Below, one piece after another: positions 55,168 through 64,000 of a stretch of DNA of 64,000 nucleotides. The DNA comes from Paraburkholderia edwinii. GTDB lineage: Bacteria; Pseudomonadota; Gammaproteobacteria; Burkholderiales; Burkholderiaceae. The DNA lies in assembly GCF_019428685.1 (NCBI RefSeq), contig NZ_CP080095.1, positions 186,001 to 250,000 of the forward strand, read 5' to 3'. The notes beneath the pieces were generated by a model. That model was not told the DNA's origin, ran no database searches, and saw only the letters and a list, made by a program, of their open reading frames with translations. Position numbers and translations under genes: made by a program. The stretch's first letter is position 1, and each line of letters begins with the position of its first letter.

Positions 55168-57264
55168 ATGTATTTCCGTCACCGCCGTCCCCGCTATGCC
55201 GGCAGCTCGCTGGACGTTGCACCGACTGTGCGCTTGTGGGTGTTGCGCCTGCTTGTCCCACTTGGCGTGCACCGCGATCTGATTCGGCCTGATGGATTCT
55301 CCAATGATACGTTGGCCGAAGCGCTCGGACTCGGGAAGTGGATCGACCCGAAAGACGAAGAATTCGACGCAAAGGCAGTCCGGACCCGGTTGCGAGCACT
55401 CCATCAACAGGCGGAGGCGGAGTGCCGCGGAGAACGAATCTCCGAGTGCCTCGACAACAATATCGCGCGCCTTGCCGAGCTCGTCGGTCTTTCCGAAGTG
55501 GAATGCCGGATCCTCGAATTCGTTGTGATGCTGAACAACGAGAGGTTGCTCACCGATACGGCCGAGTGGCTTGGACAGTTGTCGTCGGCACGCGTCTTCC
55601 ATGTGCTGTCCCTGTTGCTCGATATCGCCGAGCCCGACGTTCGTGCGGCGTTGAGCGGACGCGGAGCGCTCGCGAAGTCGGGTCTCGTGTCGCTCGACAG
55701 TGGATCGCACCTGATGCTGAGCGGCAAGCTCGATCTGCTCTCGGATAAGTTCGCCGATCATGTCATATCGTCCGACGCCGACCCGATCAGCCTGTTGCGC
55801 GATACGGTTGCACCCGTTGCTCGGGCAGAGCTGAAGCTATCTGATTACGCGCACATCGATTCGTCGCTTGCCGTGCTGCTGCCTTATTTGCGAAAAGCGC
55901 ACATGTCAGCGCGAAAGGGCGTGAATGTGCTGTTGTACGGCGCACCTGGCACGGGCAAGAGCCAGCTCGCGAAAGCGCTGGCCGACAAGCTCGGCTGCGA
56001 TCTGTTCGAGGTCGCAGCCGAAGACGAAAATGGCGATCCGATTGATGGCGAACACCGGCTGCGCGCGTTTCGAGCGGCCCAGAGCTTCTTCAGGCAACAG
56101 CAGGCGATGATCCTGTTCGACGAAGTCGAAGACGTGTTCAACGACACGAGCAGCGTTTTCGGAAGCAAGAGCACGGGGCAAACGCATAAGGCGTGGATCA
56201 ACCGCATACTCGAAACCAACAGCGTGCCGACGCTTTGGGTGTCCAACTCCATCGACTGCCTGGACGCGGCTTTTATCCGGCGGTTCGACATGGTCGTGAA
56301 GTTGCCGGTACCGCCGAAGCGGCAGCGTGTGGCGATTATTGAAAATGCGTGCTCGGGTTTGATCGACACCCGGACCGTGGACCGGCTCGCCGATTCGGAA
56401 GTGCTCGCGCCGGCGGTTGTCGCGCGCGCCGCGTCGGTTGTTCTGGCGATCCGTCAGGATCTTGCTGCGCCGGATGCGGCTGCAGCGCTTGAACTGCTGA
56501 TCAGCAATACGCTCGAGGCACAGGGTCATAAGCCGATTCGAAGCGCCAGCACCGATCGGTTGCCTGAAACCTATGACCCTGCGTTTGTTCATGTGGATGC
56601 CGATCTCGTCGCTGTCACTACTGCGTTGATCCGCAATCGCGCCGGACGCTTGTGCCTGTATGGGCCGCCAGGGACAGGCAAGACTGCGTATGGTCATTGG
56701 CTCGCGGAACAGCTTGGCGTACCGCTTCATGTGAAGCATGCATCGGATCTGATGTCGAAGTGGGTCGGCGATAACGAGAAGAATATTGCGGCCGCGTTTC
56801 GCGAAGCCGAGCAGGACGGCGCGATGTTGCTGATTGATGAAGTCGACAGTTTTCTTCAGGACCGGCGAGGCGCGCGCGCGAGTTGGGAAGTCAGTCTTGT
56901 CAATGAAATGCTGACGCAGATGGAGCGGTTTCCCGGTGTGTTCGTGGCTTCTACGAATGTGATGGAGCAACTGGATCAGGCGGCGTTGAGGCGCTTTGAC
57001 GCCAAGATCCGGTTTGGGTATTTGAAGGTGGAACAGGCGTGGATGCTGTTTTGTCGGCATTGTGACGCGCTTGGGTTTATGAAGCCGTCGGTGGATCTCA
57101 AGGCTCGGGTTGGGAGACTCGATCGGGTTACGCCGGGGGACTTTGCGACGGTTGTGAGATGGCATCGGTTTAGTGCGATTGCAAACACTGGTGAATTCCT
57201 TGCGGCGATCGAAGCGGAATGTGGGTTGAAGGAAGGTGGGCAGCGGGTGGTGGGGTTTGTGTGA
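55168..57264 (+). CDS. Tandem AAA ATPase
   Basis: A 698-residue protein with two AAA modules after an N-terminal helical region (1-245). Module 1: Walker A YGAPGTGKS (257-265), Walker B MILFDEVED (314-322), arginines 371-372. Module 2: Walker A YGPPGTGKT (498-506), Walker B MLLIDEVDS (553-561), LRRFDAKIRF (606-615). The second is closer to the classical AAA pattern. GGAG precedes the ATG. It is divergent from the sirtuin gene and 173 bp upstream of a WYL gene. Probably a hexameric remodelling or defence ATPase; no specific family is recognised. Confidence 0.85.
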   Translation: MYFRHRRPRYAGSSLDVAPTVRLWVLRLLVPLGVHRDLIRPDGFSNDTLAEALGLGKWIDPKDEEFDAKAVRTRLRALHQQAEAECRGERISECLDNNIARLAELVGLSEVECRILEFVVMLNNERLLTDTAEWLGQLSSARVFHVLSLLLDIAEPDVRAALSGRGALAKSGLVSLDSGSHLMLSGKLDLLSDKFADHVISSDADPISLLRDTVAPVARAELKLSDYAHIDSSLAVLLPYLRKAHMSARKGVNVLLYGAPGTGKSQLAKALADKLGCDLFEVAAEDENGDPIDGEHRLRAFRAAQSFFRQQQAMILFDEVEDVFNDTSSVFGSKSTGQTHKAWINRILETNSVPTLWVSNSIDCLDAAFIRRFDMVVKLPVPPKRQRVAIIENACSGLIDTRTVDRLADSEVLAPAVVARAASVVLAIRQDLAAPDAAAALELLISNTLEAQGHKPIRSASTDRLPETYDPAFVHVDADLVAVTTALIRNRAGRLCLYGPPGTGKTAYGHWLAEQLGVPLHVKHASDLMSKWVGDNEKNIAAAFREAEQDGAMLLIDEVDSFLQDRRGARASWEVSLVNEMLTQMERFPGVFVASTNVMEQLDQAALRRFDAKIRFGYLKVEQAWMLFCRHCDALGFMKPSVDLKARVGRLDRVTPGDFATVVRWHRFSAIANTGEFLAAIEAECGLKEGGQRVVGFV

Positions 57265-57277
57265 AAACAAAACGCGA

Positions 57278-57291
57278 ATCGCATTTGCGAT
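57278..57291. promoter_or_regulatory. Inverted repeat upstream of the WYL gene
   Basis: ATCGCA-TT-TGCGAT lies in an AT-rich 173-bp gap after the tandem AAA gene. WYL regulators often bind their own upstream region, so it is a candidate operator, but a chance match is possible. Confidence 0.35.
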
Positions 57292-57437
57292 GCCAAACGC
57301 ATATAACAAAACGAAAGAAATTAAAGCGCCGAAATAAATAACATGAACCATTTAGAAGATGAATGGAAATGCCGATAACCGTTGTGCGCCGATATGACTG
57401 CAGTTGAAGTTGAGATTGGAAGAAATTTGGGAACCCC

Positions 57438-58493
57438 ATGCTGTCAACACTAGATGAAGCCCTCCTGCGCGTCCTCCCGACTGAGCGCGATAGCGAACCG
57501 TGGCTGTCAACGTCAGACGCTCTCAAGAGATTGCAGGGACGAGGACACGACGTCTACCGGCGTCTCGTGCTGCGGCATCTGACCGCGCTCCAGAAGAGCA
57601 AATTTGTCATCTCGCGCGGAGAGGGTCGTGGCTTTGTCTGGCAACGCAAGCCGTGGCTTCATGGCGTGCGCGAAGGTAGTGGTCTTATGAGCGCTTCGGA
57701 AGCCGTTGCATTTCATGTCCTTCAACGGTTCGCCGGGAACAAGCTACCGGAGGCGGTGATGCAGGACATCGCTCCGTTCTTCAAAGCAGCCGAAATTCGG
57801 CTTTCACAAGAGAAGGCCGATAGCCGTGTCTACCGCGCCTGGTCCGAAAAGATCGATTCGGTCGATGGGACATTCAAGCTGAATCGGCCTCCAGTGAATG
57901 TCGAGACGTTCAAGGTCGTTGCAAGCGCAACGTTCTTTGAGCGTGAAGTGATCGTGCAATATCGCGCTGCATATCGCGGAGAACAGACGGAGGAGCCTGT
58001 GCCGAAGACACTTAGGCCTCTCGGGCTCGTGGAATCCGCCGCTGTCATGTACTTGATTGGGGAAGATCCGCGGCATGCGCCTGATCCCGCGAAAGGCAAG
58101 CATGAAGCATTGCGTAGCCTCTATCGACTGGATCGTATCGTCAAGGCCACGGACTCAGGCAAGTCGTTTCAATATCCGAAGGACTTTGACCTACGCGAGT
58201 ATGTGCAGACGCGGCGTGAGTTCGACTTCATGACGGAGGCGCCCGTTAAGCTCGAGTTGGCTTTTATCGATGGCTCAGGGAATCATCTTAGGGATGCGCC
58301 TATTTCTCTTGATCAGAAAATCAGCTCACTGAAAGATGGACGGATGAAGGTATCGGGAACGGTTGTACCCAGTCTAAAGCTTAGGTGGTGGCTTCGTTCA
58401 CTGGGGACTGCGGTAGAGGTGCTCGCGCCCGTGAAGCTGAGGGAGGAGTTTGCGGAGACGTATTGGCAGTTGGCGAAGTTGTATAGGAAGTGA
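57438..58493 (+). CDS. WYL-domain transcriptional regulator
   Basis: A 351-residue regulator. The N-terminal winged HTH (WLSTSDALKRLQGRGHDVYRRLVLRHLTALQKSKFV) is followed by a linker and the WYL domain (about 150-260), where PKTLRPLGLVESAAVMYLIGEDPRH carries the motif with Trp replaced by Met (MYL), and SLYRLDRI follows. A C-terminal WCX-like segment completes it. WYL regulators commonly control defence islands. It is flanked by the tandem AAA gene and the DUF6361/PLD/helicase cassette, so it may govern both. Confidence 0.88.
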   Translation: MLSTLDEALLRVLPTERDSEPWLSTSDALKRLQGRGHDVYRRLVLRHLTALQKSKFVISRGEGRGFVWQRKPWLHGVREGSGLMSASEAVAFHVLQRFAGNKLPEAVMQDIAPFFKAAEIRLSQEKADSRVYRAWSEKIDSVDGTFKLNRPPVNVETFKVVASATFFEREVIVQYRAAYRGEQTEEPVPKTLRPLGLVESAAVMYLIGEDPRHAPDPAKGKHEALRSLYRLDRIVKATDSGKSFQYPKDFDLREYVQTRREFDFMTEAPVKLELAFIDGSGNHLRDAPISLDQKISSLKDGRMKVSGTVVPSLKLRWWLRSLGTAVEVLAPVKLREEFAETYWQLAKLYRK

Positions 58494-58652
58494 TGAGGGG
58501 ACAAGCCACTTCCACTCCAAGGCTTTTTGTTCCCGCAATTTTCAAGACGTGCGGGCACCCGTCCCATGCATCATCCGTCGAGCGTCGAGTTCCACACCCG
58601 ACTCAGCAGTCTACGATCGATCCGACAAAGTCGAAACGTAAAGAAAAGGCTT

Positions 58653-59882
58653 ATGGCATCTAATCTCTCTTGGCTCGACCACGACGCCGCAGCGGCGCAG
58701 CGTAGCCTCCATATACTTTCATTCTTCGATGAGCGCGAGGCTCGCGACGAACTGGGTATCGGCGGCATCCGTGACTCAATCGCAGATCAGTTGTTCCCCA
58801 GAACATCAACGATTCAGACGCGTCTGCGGTATGTGTTTTTTGTGCCTTGGCTCTTCAATCAGCTGGAATCCAAGTCGACCGCTTCGTCGGCGTTTCCGGG
58901 TGCCGCGCGGAACGCGGAAATACGCCTATTGAAAGAACTTATAGAAAATACCTCAGCGGACGAGCCTGGCGTAATCGGCCGCGACGCAGGCAAGGCACTA
59001 AAGCGGCTACCAAGCTCCGTTTATTGGGCTGCCTTGGGTAGTTGGGACATGCGCAGAACGCGTGTGTCGCTGCAACAGTACTTCTCTTTGGCAGACAGGC
59101 GTCACACGATGCAGCGCACGCGGCGCAAGCGTGACGACAACGAAGATCACGACGGCGATCCAGCTAGCAGCGCATGGGATACACAGCTCGTCAAACTGTG
59201 CCCCGAAGATTTCCCACTCGGGGTGAATCTGAAGCTCACACGTGAAGAGGCAGAGTTCCTTCTCGACCGCTGGTGCAAACAGCATCCGGATTCGTTACTC
59301 ACCTGGCTCGCTCGCGATCTCTCGGAAGGCCGTGCGATGACCGAGGTTGATTACATCTGGAATCATCCGCGCCGGCATGACTTTCCACGCGAGATACAGC
59401 CACTGATTGACGATGCACGCCGTTTCAACGTACTGATGCACGGCGCCGCATTGCTGTACAACCTGCTCCTTGCCGAGCTCGAACCCCGCCGTGTTGATAG
59501 CGTCGATCTCGCTGAACAATATCGCGAACAACTCAACGCATGGGCAGCGAACAAATTGCCCGCCTGTGACGCGTGGGATCTAGATGCGTTCTGGAAACGG
59601 GTGATTGATAAAGGCCACTCGATCAGTGGAGCTACTCAGGAATTTGTGCAGACATGGCTAGATCGAGCGCTACGCGAGCATACTCAGATTGATGAGTCGC
59701 AAGCTTGTCGAAAGCTCATCGAGGCCCGCGAGATCAAGCTCAAGGATAAGCGGTCACGCTTTACGAATATGGCCGCACGGTCACAGTGGGGTGGTCGAGC
59801 CGGACTTGTACCACTGGGTTATCGATGGCCCGTGGCTAGCAACTTTTTGCGTGAATGGCACGAAGGATGGAGCGCGGCATGA
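58653..59882 (+). CDS. DUF6361-like protein
   Basis: A 409-residue protein from the ATG at 58653. NLSWLDHDAAAAQRSLHILSFFDEREARDELGIGGIRDSIADQLFPRTSTIQTRLRYVFFVPWLFNQLE is the DUF6361 opening, found in defence-linked operons; function is unknown. No signal peptide or membrane segment. AAGG lies close before the ATG. It overlaps the next gene by 4 bases (ATGA), the first of two such couplings in the cassette. An earlier in-frame start at 58527 lacks conservation. Confidence 0.8.
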   Translation: MASNLSWLDHDAAAAQRSLHILSFFDEREARDELGIGGIRDSIADQLFPRTSTIQTRLRYVFFVPWLFNQLESKSTASSAFPGAARNAEIRLLKELIENTSADEPGVIGRDAGKALKRLPSSVYWAALGSWDMRRTRVSLQQYFSLADRRHTMQRTRRKRDDNEDHDGDPASSAWDTQLVKLCPEDFPLGVNLKLTREEAEFLLDRWCKQHPDSLLTWLARDLSEGRAMTEVDYIWNHPRRHDFPREIQPLIDDARRFNVLMHGAALLYNLLLAELEPRRVDSVDLAEQYREQLNAWAANKLPACDAWDLDAFWKRVIDKGHSISGATQEFVQTWLDRALREHTQIDESQACRKLIEAREIKLKDKRSRFTNMAARSQWGGRAGLVPLGYRWPVASNFLREWHEGWSAA

Positions 59883-61693
59883 TCAGTCCCGAACAGCGTA
59901 GCATGTTGACCGACGCGCTGACCCCACCCGACGGCTATCGTTTTGACTGTGGCGTAGCGACCACCTACTCCCTCGACCTCATCACATTACTGACGCTACC
60001 CCTTCACCTCGCACGTCGCGATACCGAAGACGTTTCGCCTGATCGGCCCGACCCGTTACCGGTCCTGGAGGCACTTCGGCGTATGGGAGATCGACTCACC
60101 GTCTTTTGTCAGCGCGGGCGACTCCAGATTCCGCGCAAGGCCAACGCATTACTCGGCCTCCTCGAAAGTATGGTTCACGAAGCGCAAGCCCCACATGGCG
60201 GCGTTTTTCACCCGAAGGTCTGGCTGCTGCGCTTCGAGCCTGGCGACGCCAACCATGGGGAGGCAGCCATGTTGCGTATGCTTGTACTCACGCGCAACCT
60301 CACCGACGACCGCTCATGGGACCTTTCACTTTGGCTTGAAGGTAAAGTAGGCAAAAAAAAGCTCAACGAAAACAAGTCGCTCGTACGATTCATCGAACGT
60401 GTCTGCGAAATGAGCACGAAGGCAATCAGTGCAACACGAAGCGAGCAGATTCAGCTACTTTCTACCGATGTGCATCGTACAGTATGGGAACCGCCGGGAC
60501 AGTACGAATGGACCCGATTTCATGCGCTCGGCATCGAACAAAAAGCAGCGAAGTGGCTACCCGAAGCGGACGGCGGCCTGCCTTGGGACGAACTCGGTGT
60601 CGTGTCTCCGTTTGTCACACAAGACACTTTGAGCGAATTGGCAGCAAGCGCGAAAGAACCGCTCTTTCTCGTGTCGCGAAGCGAAGAACTCGACAAGCTC
60701 TCTTCGCTAGAAGACTTTTCAAATGTCCACGTCCTAAGCGACCAAGCGGTCGTGGGCGATCTCGAAGACGACGACTCTCAACGTCAGCGTGGCCTGCATG
60801 CGAAGGTCTACATTGGTAGACGTACGTGGTACACGCATCTGTTCGTGGGATCAGCGAATGCGACCGCCGCGGCCCTCAAAGGCAGAAACGTCGAGTTCAT
60901 GGTCGAGTTGATCGGCCGCACGAGCAAGGTCGGCACACCCGCAGACTGGGTAGGCAATGAGGGCTTGGGTCCATTGCTTGTTCCCTATTCCCGATCCGAT
61001 CTCGAAGATCCAGAAAGACTTGCGGACGAACGCGAACTCGAGAAGCTTCGTGACGCGCTGGCTCGCGCGGACCTATCGCTTCACTGCAGCAAATGTGAAG
61101 AAGGTTGGGCAGTCGATCTGCACGGGCTCAACGTTGTCGACTACTGCGGCGTAAAAGCTCATGCGTGGCTTGTGACGCAAGACGAGGAGCGCGCGGTGTC
61201 AATCGGCGGGGAGCCTTCTCATGTCGTCGCGCATCCCGTCGGGCGACTAGGCATATTCGCGCCTCATCACGTTACGTCCTTCACCGGCTTTGGCCTTGCC
61301 TTCGGCGCTGCAACCCTGCGATTTGCGATGCAACTTCCGTTGCACGGAGGGCCCGAGGACCGAGACCTCGAAATTCTACGTGCGGCTATTCGTAACCGCG
61401 AAGGACTGATCCGCTATTTGATGTTGCTGCTTGGCGATTGGTCGGGAGATGAAGGTAATGAGTATGGCGCAGGTGCGCTCGGTGAAAAGCGTGCTCTTGC
61501 ACGTAATGAAACGCCGTTATTCGAGATGCTGGCTCGCGCATTTGCGCGCGAGCCCGATCGACTCACCCGGGTTCACGAACTAGTGAAGCGGCTTCGCGAT
61601 GAAACAACCGAAGATGACCCAATATTGACCGACGATTTCATTGGGATTTGGTCTGTATTCGAACACGCTCTATCCGAAGAGGAAGGCAAATGA
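59879..61693 (+). CDS. Phospholipase D-like protein
   Basis: A 604-residue protein with two PLD half-sites. The first is HPK (111-113) in FHPKVWLLRF with TRNLTDDRSWDLS as the following segment (138-150). The second is HAK (307-309) in GLHAKVYIG with VGSANATAAAL (323-333) and Glu339/Glu343. Each half gives the HxK and polar residue of a PLD active site, so it is likely a nuclease or phosphodiesterase rather than a lipase. GGAG lies 6 bases before the ATG at 59879. It is coupled to the DUF6361-like gene and to the helicase gene by ATGA overlaps. Confidence 0.8.
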   Translation: MISPEQRSMLTDALTPPDGYRFDCGVATTYSLDLITLLTLPLHLARRDTEDVSPDRPDPLPVLEALRRMGDRLTVFCQRGRLQIPRKANALLGLLESMVHEAQAPHGGVFHPKVWLLRFEPGDANHGEAAMLRMLVLTRNLTDDRSWDLSLWLEGKVGKKKLNENKSLVRFIERVCEMSTKAISATRSEQIQLLSTDVHRTVWEPPGQYEWTRFHALGIEQKAAKWLPEADGGLPWDELGVVSPFVTQDTLSELAASAKEPLFLVSRSEELDKLSSLEDFSNVHVLSDQAVVGDLEDDDSQRQRGLHAKVYIGRRTWYTHLFVGSANATAAALKGRNVEFMVELIGRTSKVGTPADWVGNEGLGPLLVPYSRSDLEDPERLADERELEKLRDALARADLSLHCSKCEEGWAVDLHGLNVVDYCGVKAHAWLVTQDEERAVSIGGEPSHVVAHPVGRLGIFAPHHVTSFTGFGLAFGAATLRFAMQLPLHGGPEDRDLEILRAAIRNREGLIRYLMLLLGDWSGDEGNEYGAGALGEKRALARNETPLFEMLARAFAREPDRLTRVHELVKRLRDETTEDDPILTDDFIGIWSVFEHALSEEEGK

Positions 61694-64000
61694 CGCGTAA
61701 TTTCCAGGCAAGCACGCTTCTCAGGGGGCTGAAGGACTTCCAGCGCGCGACCGTCGAATATGTATTCGCACGCATGTTCGATGAGAACGATCCTGCCATG
61801 CGCTTCCTGGTTGCCGACGAGGTGGGTCTCGGCAAAACGATGATCGCCAAGGGCGTGATTGCAAAGACGATCGACCATCTGGAGCGTACCGGCGAACGTC
61901 TTGACATCGTTTACGTGTGCTCTAACGCCGAGATTGCGGCTCAAAACATCAAGCGCCTCATGTTGCCGGGCCAATCGATGATCCCCCACGCCACGCGACT
62001 GACGCTTTTGCCGCTCATCACTGATAAGTTGGACAGCCGTCGGGTGAACCTTATCAGCTTCACGCCGGGGACAACGTTCGGCAAGAAGAAAGGCGGCGGC
62101 CGTCGCACGGGCCGCAAAGAGGAGCGGCGTCTCATCTATCAAATGCTCCGTGAACTAGATGGTGTTCACGATCGGGGATTCCGACATGCACTGAGGGGCA
62201 GCGCTGGTGACTACTGGGACACCGAGGCACAAATTGTCATCAAATATGATAAGGCTATCGAGCAGGAGTACCGCGAGAGGGTCGCTGAAAATTCAACGCT
62301 ACTCGCGGAACTGCGTGAAATAGCAGTGGTGTACAGCGATCGCCGCATGAAGATTAGCGAAATTAATCAGGCGCGTTGTATGAAGCTAATAGGTGACCTC
62401 CGTGCACTACTCGCCCGCGTGTGCTTAGTCGCTCTTAAGCCAGCGCTTGTCATTCTCGACGAATTTCAGCGCTTTAACGAACTCTTTGACGATCCGGAAG
62501 CGGGGGAAAATCCAGCCGCCGAACTAGCACACCAGCTCTTCAATTACGAAGGTCGGGCACGTGTACTGCTGCTCTCCGCGACGCCCTATAAGATGTTTGC
62601 GCGAGATGACGAAGACGAAGACCACTACGCCGACTTTCTCCACACATTGCGGTTTCTGTTTCCGGGAGATCGAGAAACGATCGCGGCTTTAAAGGCAAAT
62701 ATATCCGCGCTACGCACGGGAATGCTCGGTACGAAGAATATGGCTGGACTCGCCAAGCTTGACCCGGTAAAAAACAGAATCGAATCGGCGCTGAAACGCG
62801 TAATGTGTAGAACCGAGCGTGTAGAAGCTACGCAGCACGCCGACTCCATGGTCGTAGAGCGGCCTCTCACACCACAGTTGAGTCAACGTGACTTAAAGGA
62901 CTTCAGAGCGCTCGAGGAACTCGCAGATGAGCTCAAAGAGCGCGAGACGATCGAATACTGGAAATCGAGCCCTTATCTGCTCAATTTCATGGGCCAATAC
63001 GCGTTCAAGGACGCGGTTCGTGAACAAACTGGCAGCAAGACCTCGGGCATCCATGCAGCGTTTTCCGAGCGGAACCTCGCATTACTGGAAAAGCGTGACA
63101 TCAACGGCTACAAAGCAATCGATCCGGGTAATGCACGTCTGCGTGCACTGATTGATCGAATCGATACCGAAGGGCTGTGGAAACTGCTATGGATGCCGCC
63201 GTCGATGAAATACTGGGGCGCGGGCGGTGAATACAAGCAGATCGGGTCGGTCAGCAAGCATCTCGTTTTTTCGGCCTGGAATGTCGTGCCCGACGCACTC
63301 GCTGCTTTGCTGTCCTTTGAGGCGGAGCGCCGCATAGTAAGTGACATTGATCGCAAGCTCAAGTACACCGAGATGCCACGCCGTTTCGGGCAACAATTGC
63401 GCTTCTCAAATTCCCCTGATGGCAGACCGGCAGGCATGTCAGCGCTTTTACTCGCATTTCCGTCACAAGCTCTCGCGCGAATCGTTGACCCCCTCAACCT
63501 GCATGATGACGGAATCACCGTCCCGACTTACGCAGCGGCGCGTGAGCACGCAATGAACTTAATCGGGCCGGCTCTCAGACCACTCGTGAACTCCCGCGTT
63601 ACCGATGGGCCCGTGGACAGGCGCTGGTATTGGGTGGCACTCGCACGGATAGAAGCAGTCCAACACCCCGAGGGCCGCCGATGGTGCTCGGAACGCTGGG
63701 CGGAGGCACGCCTTGCCCGTCACGACGATGATGCGGACTCGTCGACCGGATTCGACGCGCACGTAAGATTTTGGCTCGACGCGTGGGACAACAAAATTGA
63801 AGAGCTCGGACGCGTGCCTTCCGATCTTATAGAAGTCCTCGCGGACATCGCGCTCGCTGCTCCGGCGACGTGTGCGCTACGGACACTCTCCAGGATTTGG
63901 CCACACGGGGAAACGCCCAGCGAGATGTTAGACGCGGCAGCGCGCATTGCGGAGGGCCTGCGTAGCCAATTCAACTCTCCGCGCGCGGTTGCCATGCTAA
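61690..64000 (+). CDS. SNF2/DEAD-like helicase (open at right edge)
   Basis: At least 770 residues of an SF2 ATPase. LLRGLKDFQRATVEYVFARMF and DEVGLGKT (Walker A, 43-50), DEFQ (Walker B, Asp257) and LLLSATPYKMF (motif III, SATP 296-299) show the first RecA-like domain; SVSKHLVFSAWNVVPDALAALLSFEAERRI starts the second. The DEVGLGKT motif fits the helicase group seen in defence systems such as DISARM-like and BREX-like loci. It overlaps the PLD gene stop by 4 bases (ATGA). The reading frame remains open to the window end, so the C-terminus is not seen. Confidence 0.85.
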   Translation, partial: MTRNFQASTLLRGLKDFQRATVEYVFARMFDENDPAMRFLVADEVGLGKTMIAKGVIAKTIDHLERTGERLDIVYVCSNAEIAAQNIKRLMLPGQSMIPHATRLTLLPLITDKLDSRRVNLISFTPGTTFGKKKGGGRRTGRKEERRLIYQMLRELDGVHDRGFRHALRGSAGDYWDTEAQIVIKYDKAIEQEYRERVAENSTLLAELREIAVVYSDRRMKISEINQARCMKLIGDLRALLARVCLVALKPALVILDEFQRFNELFDDPEAGENPAAELAHQLFNYEGRARVLLLSATPYKMFARDDEDEDHYADFLHTLRFLFPGDRETIAALKANISALRTGMLGTKNMAGLAKLDPVKNRIESALKRVMCRTERVEATQHADSMVVERPLTPQLSQRDLKDFRALEELADELKERETIEYWKSSPYLLNFMGQYAFKDAVREQTGSKTSGIHAAFSERNLALLEKRDINGYKAIDPGNARLRALIDRIDTEGLWKLLWMPPSMKYWGAGGEYKQIGSVSKHLVFSAWNVVPDALAALLSFEAERRIVSDIDRKLKYTEMPRRFGQQLRFSNSPDGRPAGMSALLLAFPSQALARIVDPLNLHDDGITVPTYAAAREHAMNLIGPALRPLVNSRVTDGPVDRRWYWVALARIEAVQHPEGRRWCSERWAEARLARHDDDADSSTGFDAHVRFWLDAWDNKIEELGRVPSDLIEVLADIALAAPATCALRTLSRIWPHGETPSEMLDAAARIAEGLRSQFNSPRAVAML

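Noticed and set aside
58313..58567. Minus-strand frame across the end of the WYL gene
   Set aside because: It has no ribosome site or recognisable motif and lies antisense to a clear gene.
48941..64000. Possible CRISPR array in the accessory region
   Set aside because: No regularly spaced identical repeats were seen here or elsewhere in the window.

Overview
The window is chromosomal DNA from a high-GC betaproteobacterium, most likely Burkholderiaceae (Paraburkholderia, Caballeronia or Burkholderia). The basis is the strong G/C third-position bias, ORF style, the eutR/exaC/DUF779/eutBC arrangement, a recC-recB-recD operon, and many AraC, LysR and GntR regulators paired with single transporters. 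This is inference; no database was searched.

Left half, about 1-36 kb: ordinary core and metabolic genes. In order these are a partial patatin-like protein, a hotdog thioesterase, tRNA-Lys(CUU) with promoter and terminator, a secreted metalloprotease-like lipoprotein with a small exported partner, an LprI-like protein, an aldo/keto reductase and an SDR lacking the usual catalytic motif. Then come an ECF sigma/anti-sigma pair with a second anti-sigma-like gene, an amino-acid-binding protein, a methionine-type aminotransferase, dbpA, and an ethanolamine block (eutR, exaC, DUF779, eutBC, permease). The rest are transporter/regulator pairs, an epoxide-hydrolase-like enzyme divergent from a LysR gene, an M1 aminopeptidase lipoprotein and a LysE exporter. 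Ethanolamine is taken up by the permease, split by EutBC to acetaldehyde and ammonia, and the aldehyde is oxidised by ExaC. Two identical 19-bp sites upstream of eutB and of the permease gene suggest joint control.

Middle, 36.4-46.4 kb: recC, recB and recD, each overlapping the next by ATGA, encode the RecBCD helicase-nuclease.

Right part, 46.4-64 kb: accessory DNA. It holds a small lipoprotein gene, a higBA toxin-antitoxin pair with a palindromic operator, a KTSC gene with a near-consensus promoter, two poorly known genes and a truncated serine recombinase that ends in a perfect palindrome. Next is a compact five-gene operon of unknown function: a Ycf46-like AAA+ ATPase, a coiled-coil protein with a membrane hairpin and three unrecognised small or medium proteins. 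A CobB-like sirtuin, a tandem AAA ATPase and a WYL regulator follow. The window ends in a translationally coupled cassette of a DUF6361-like protein, a phospholipase D-like protein and an SNF2-like helicase that runs off the right edge. The five-gene AAA operon and the AAA/WYL/DUF6361/PLD/helicase cluster are the best candidates for undescribed systems, probably anti-phage or anti-plasmid defence.
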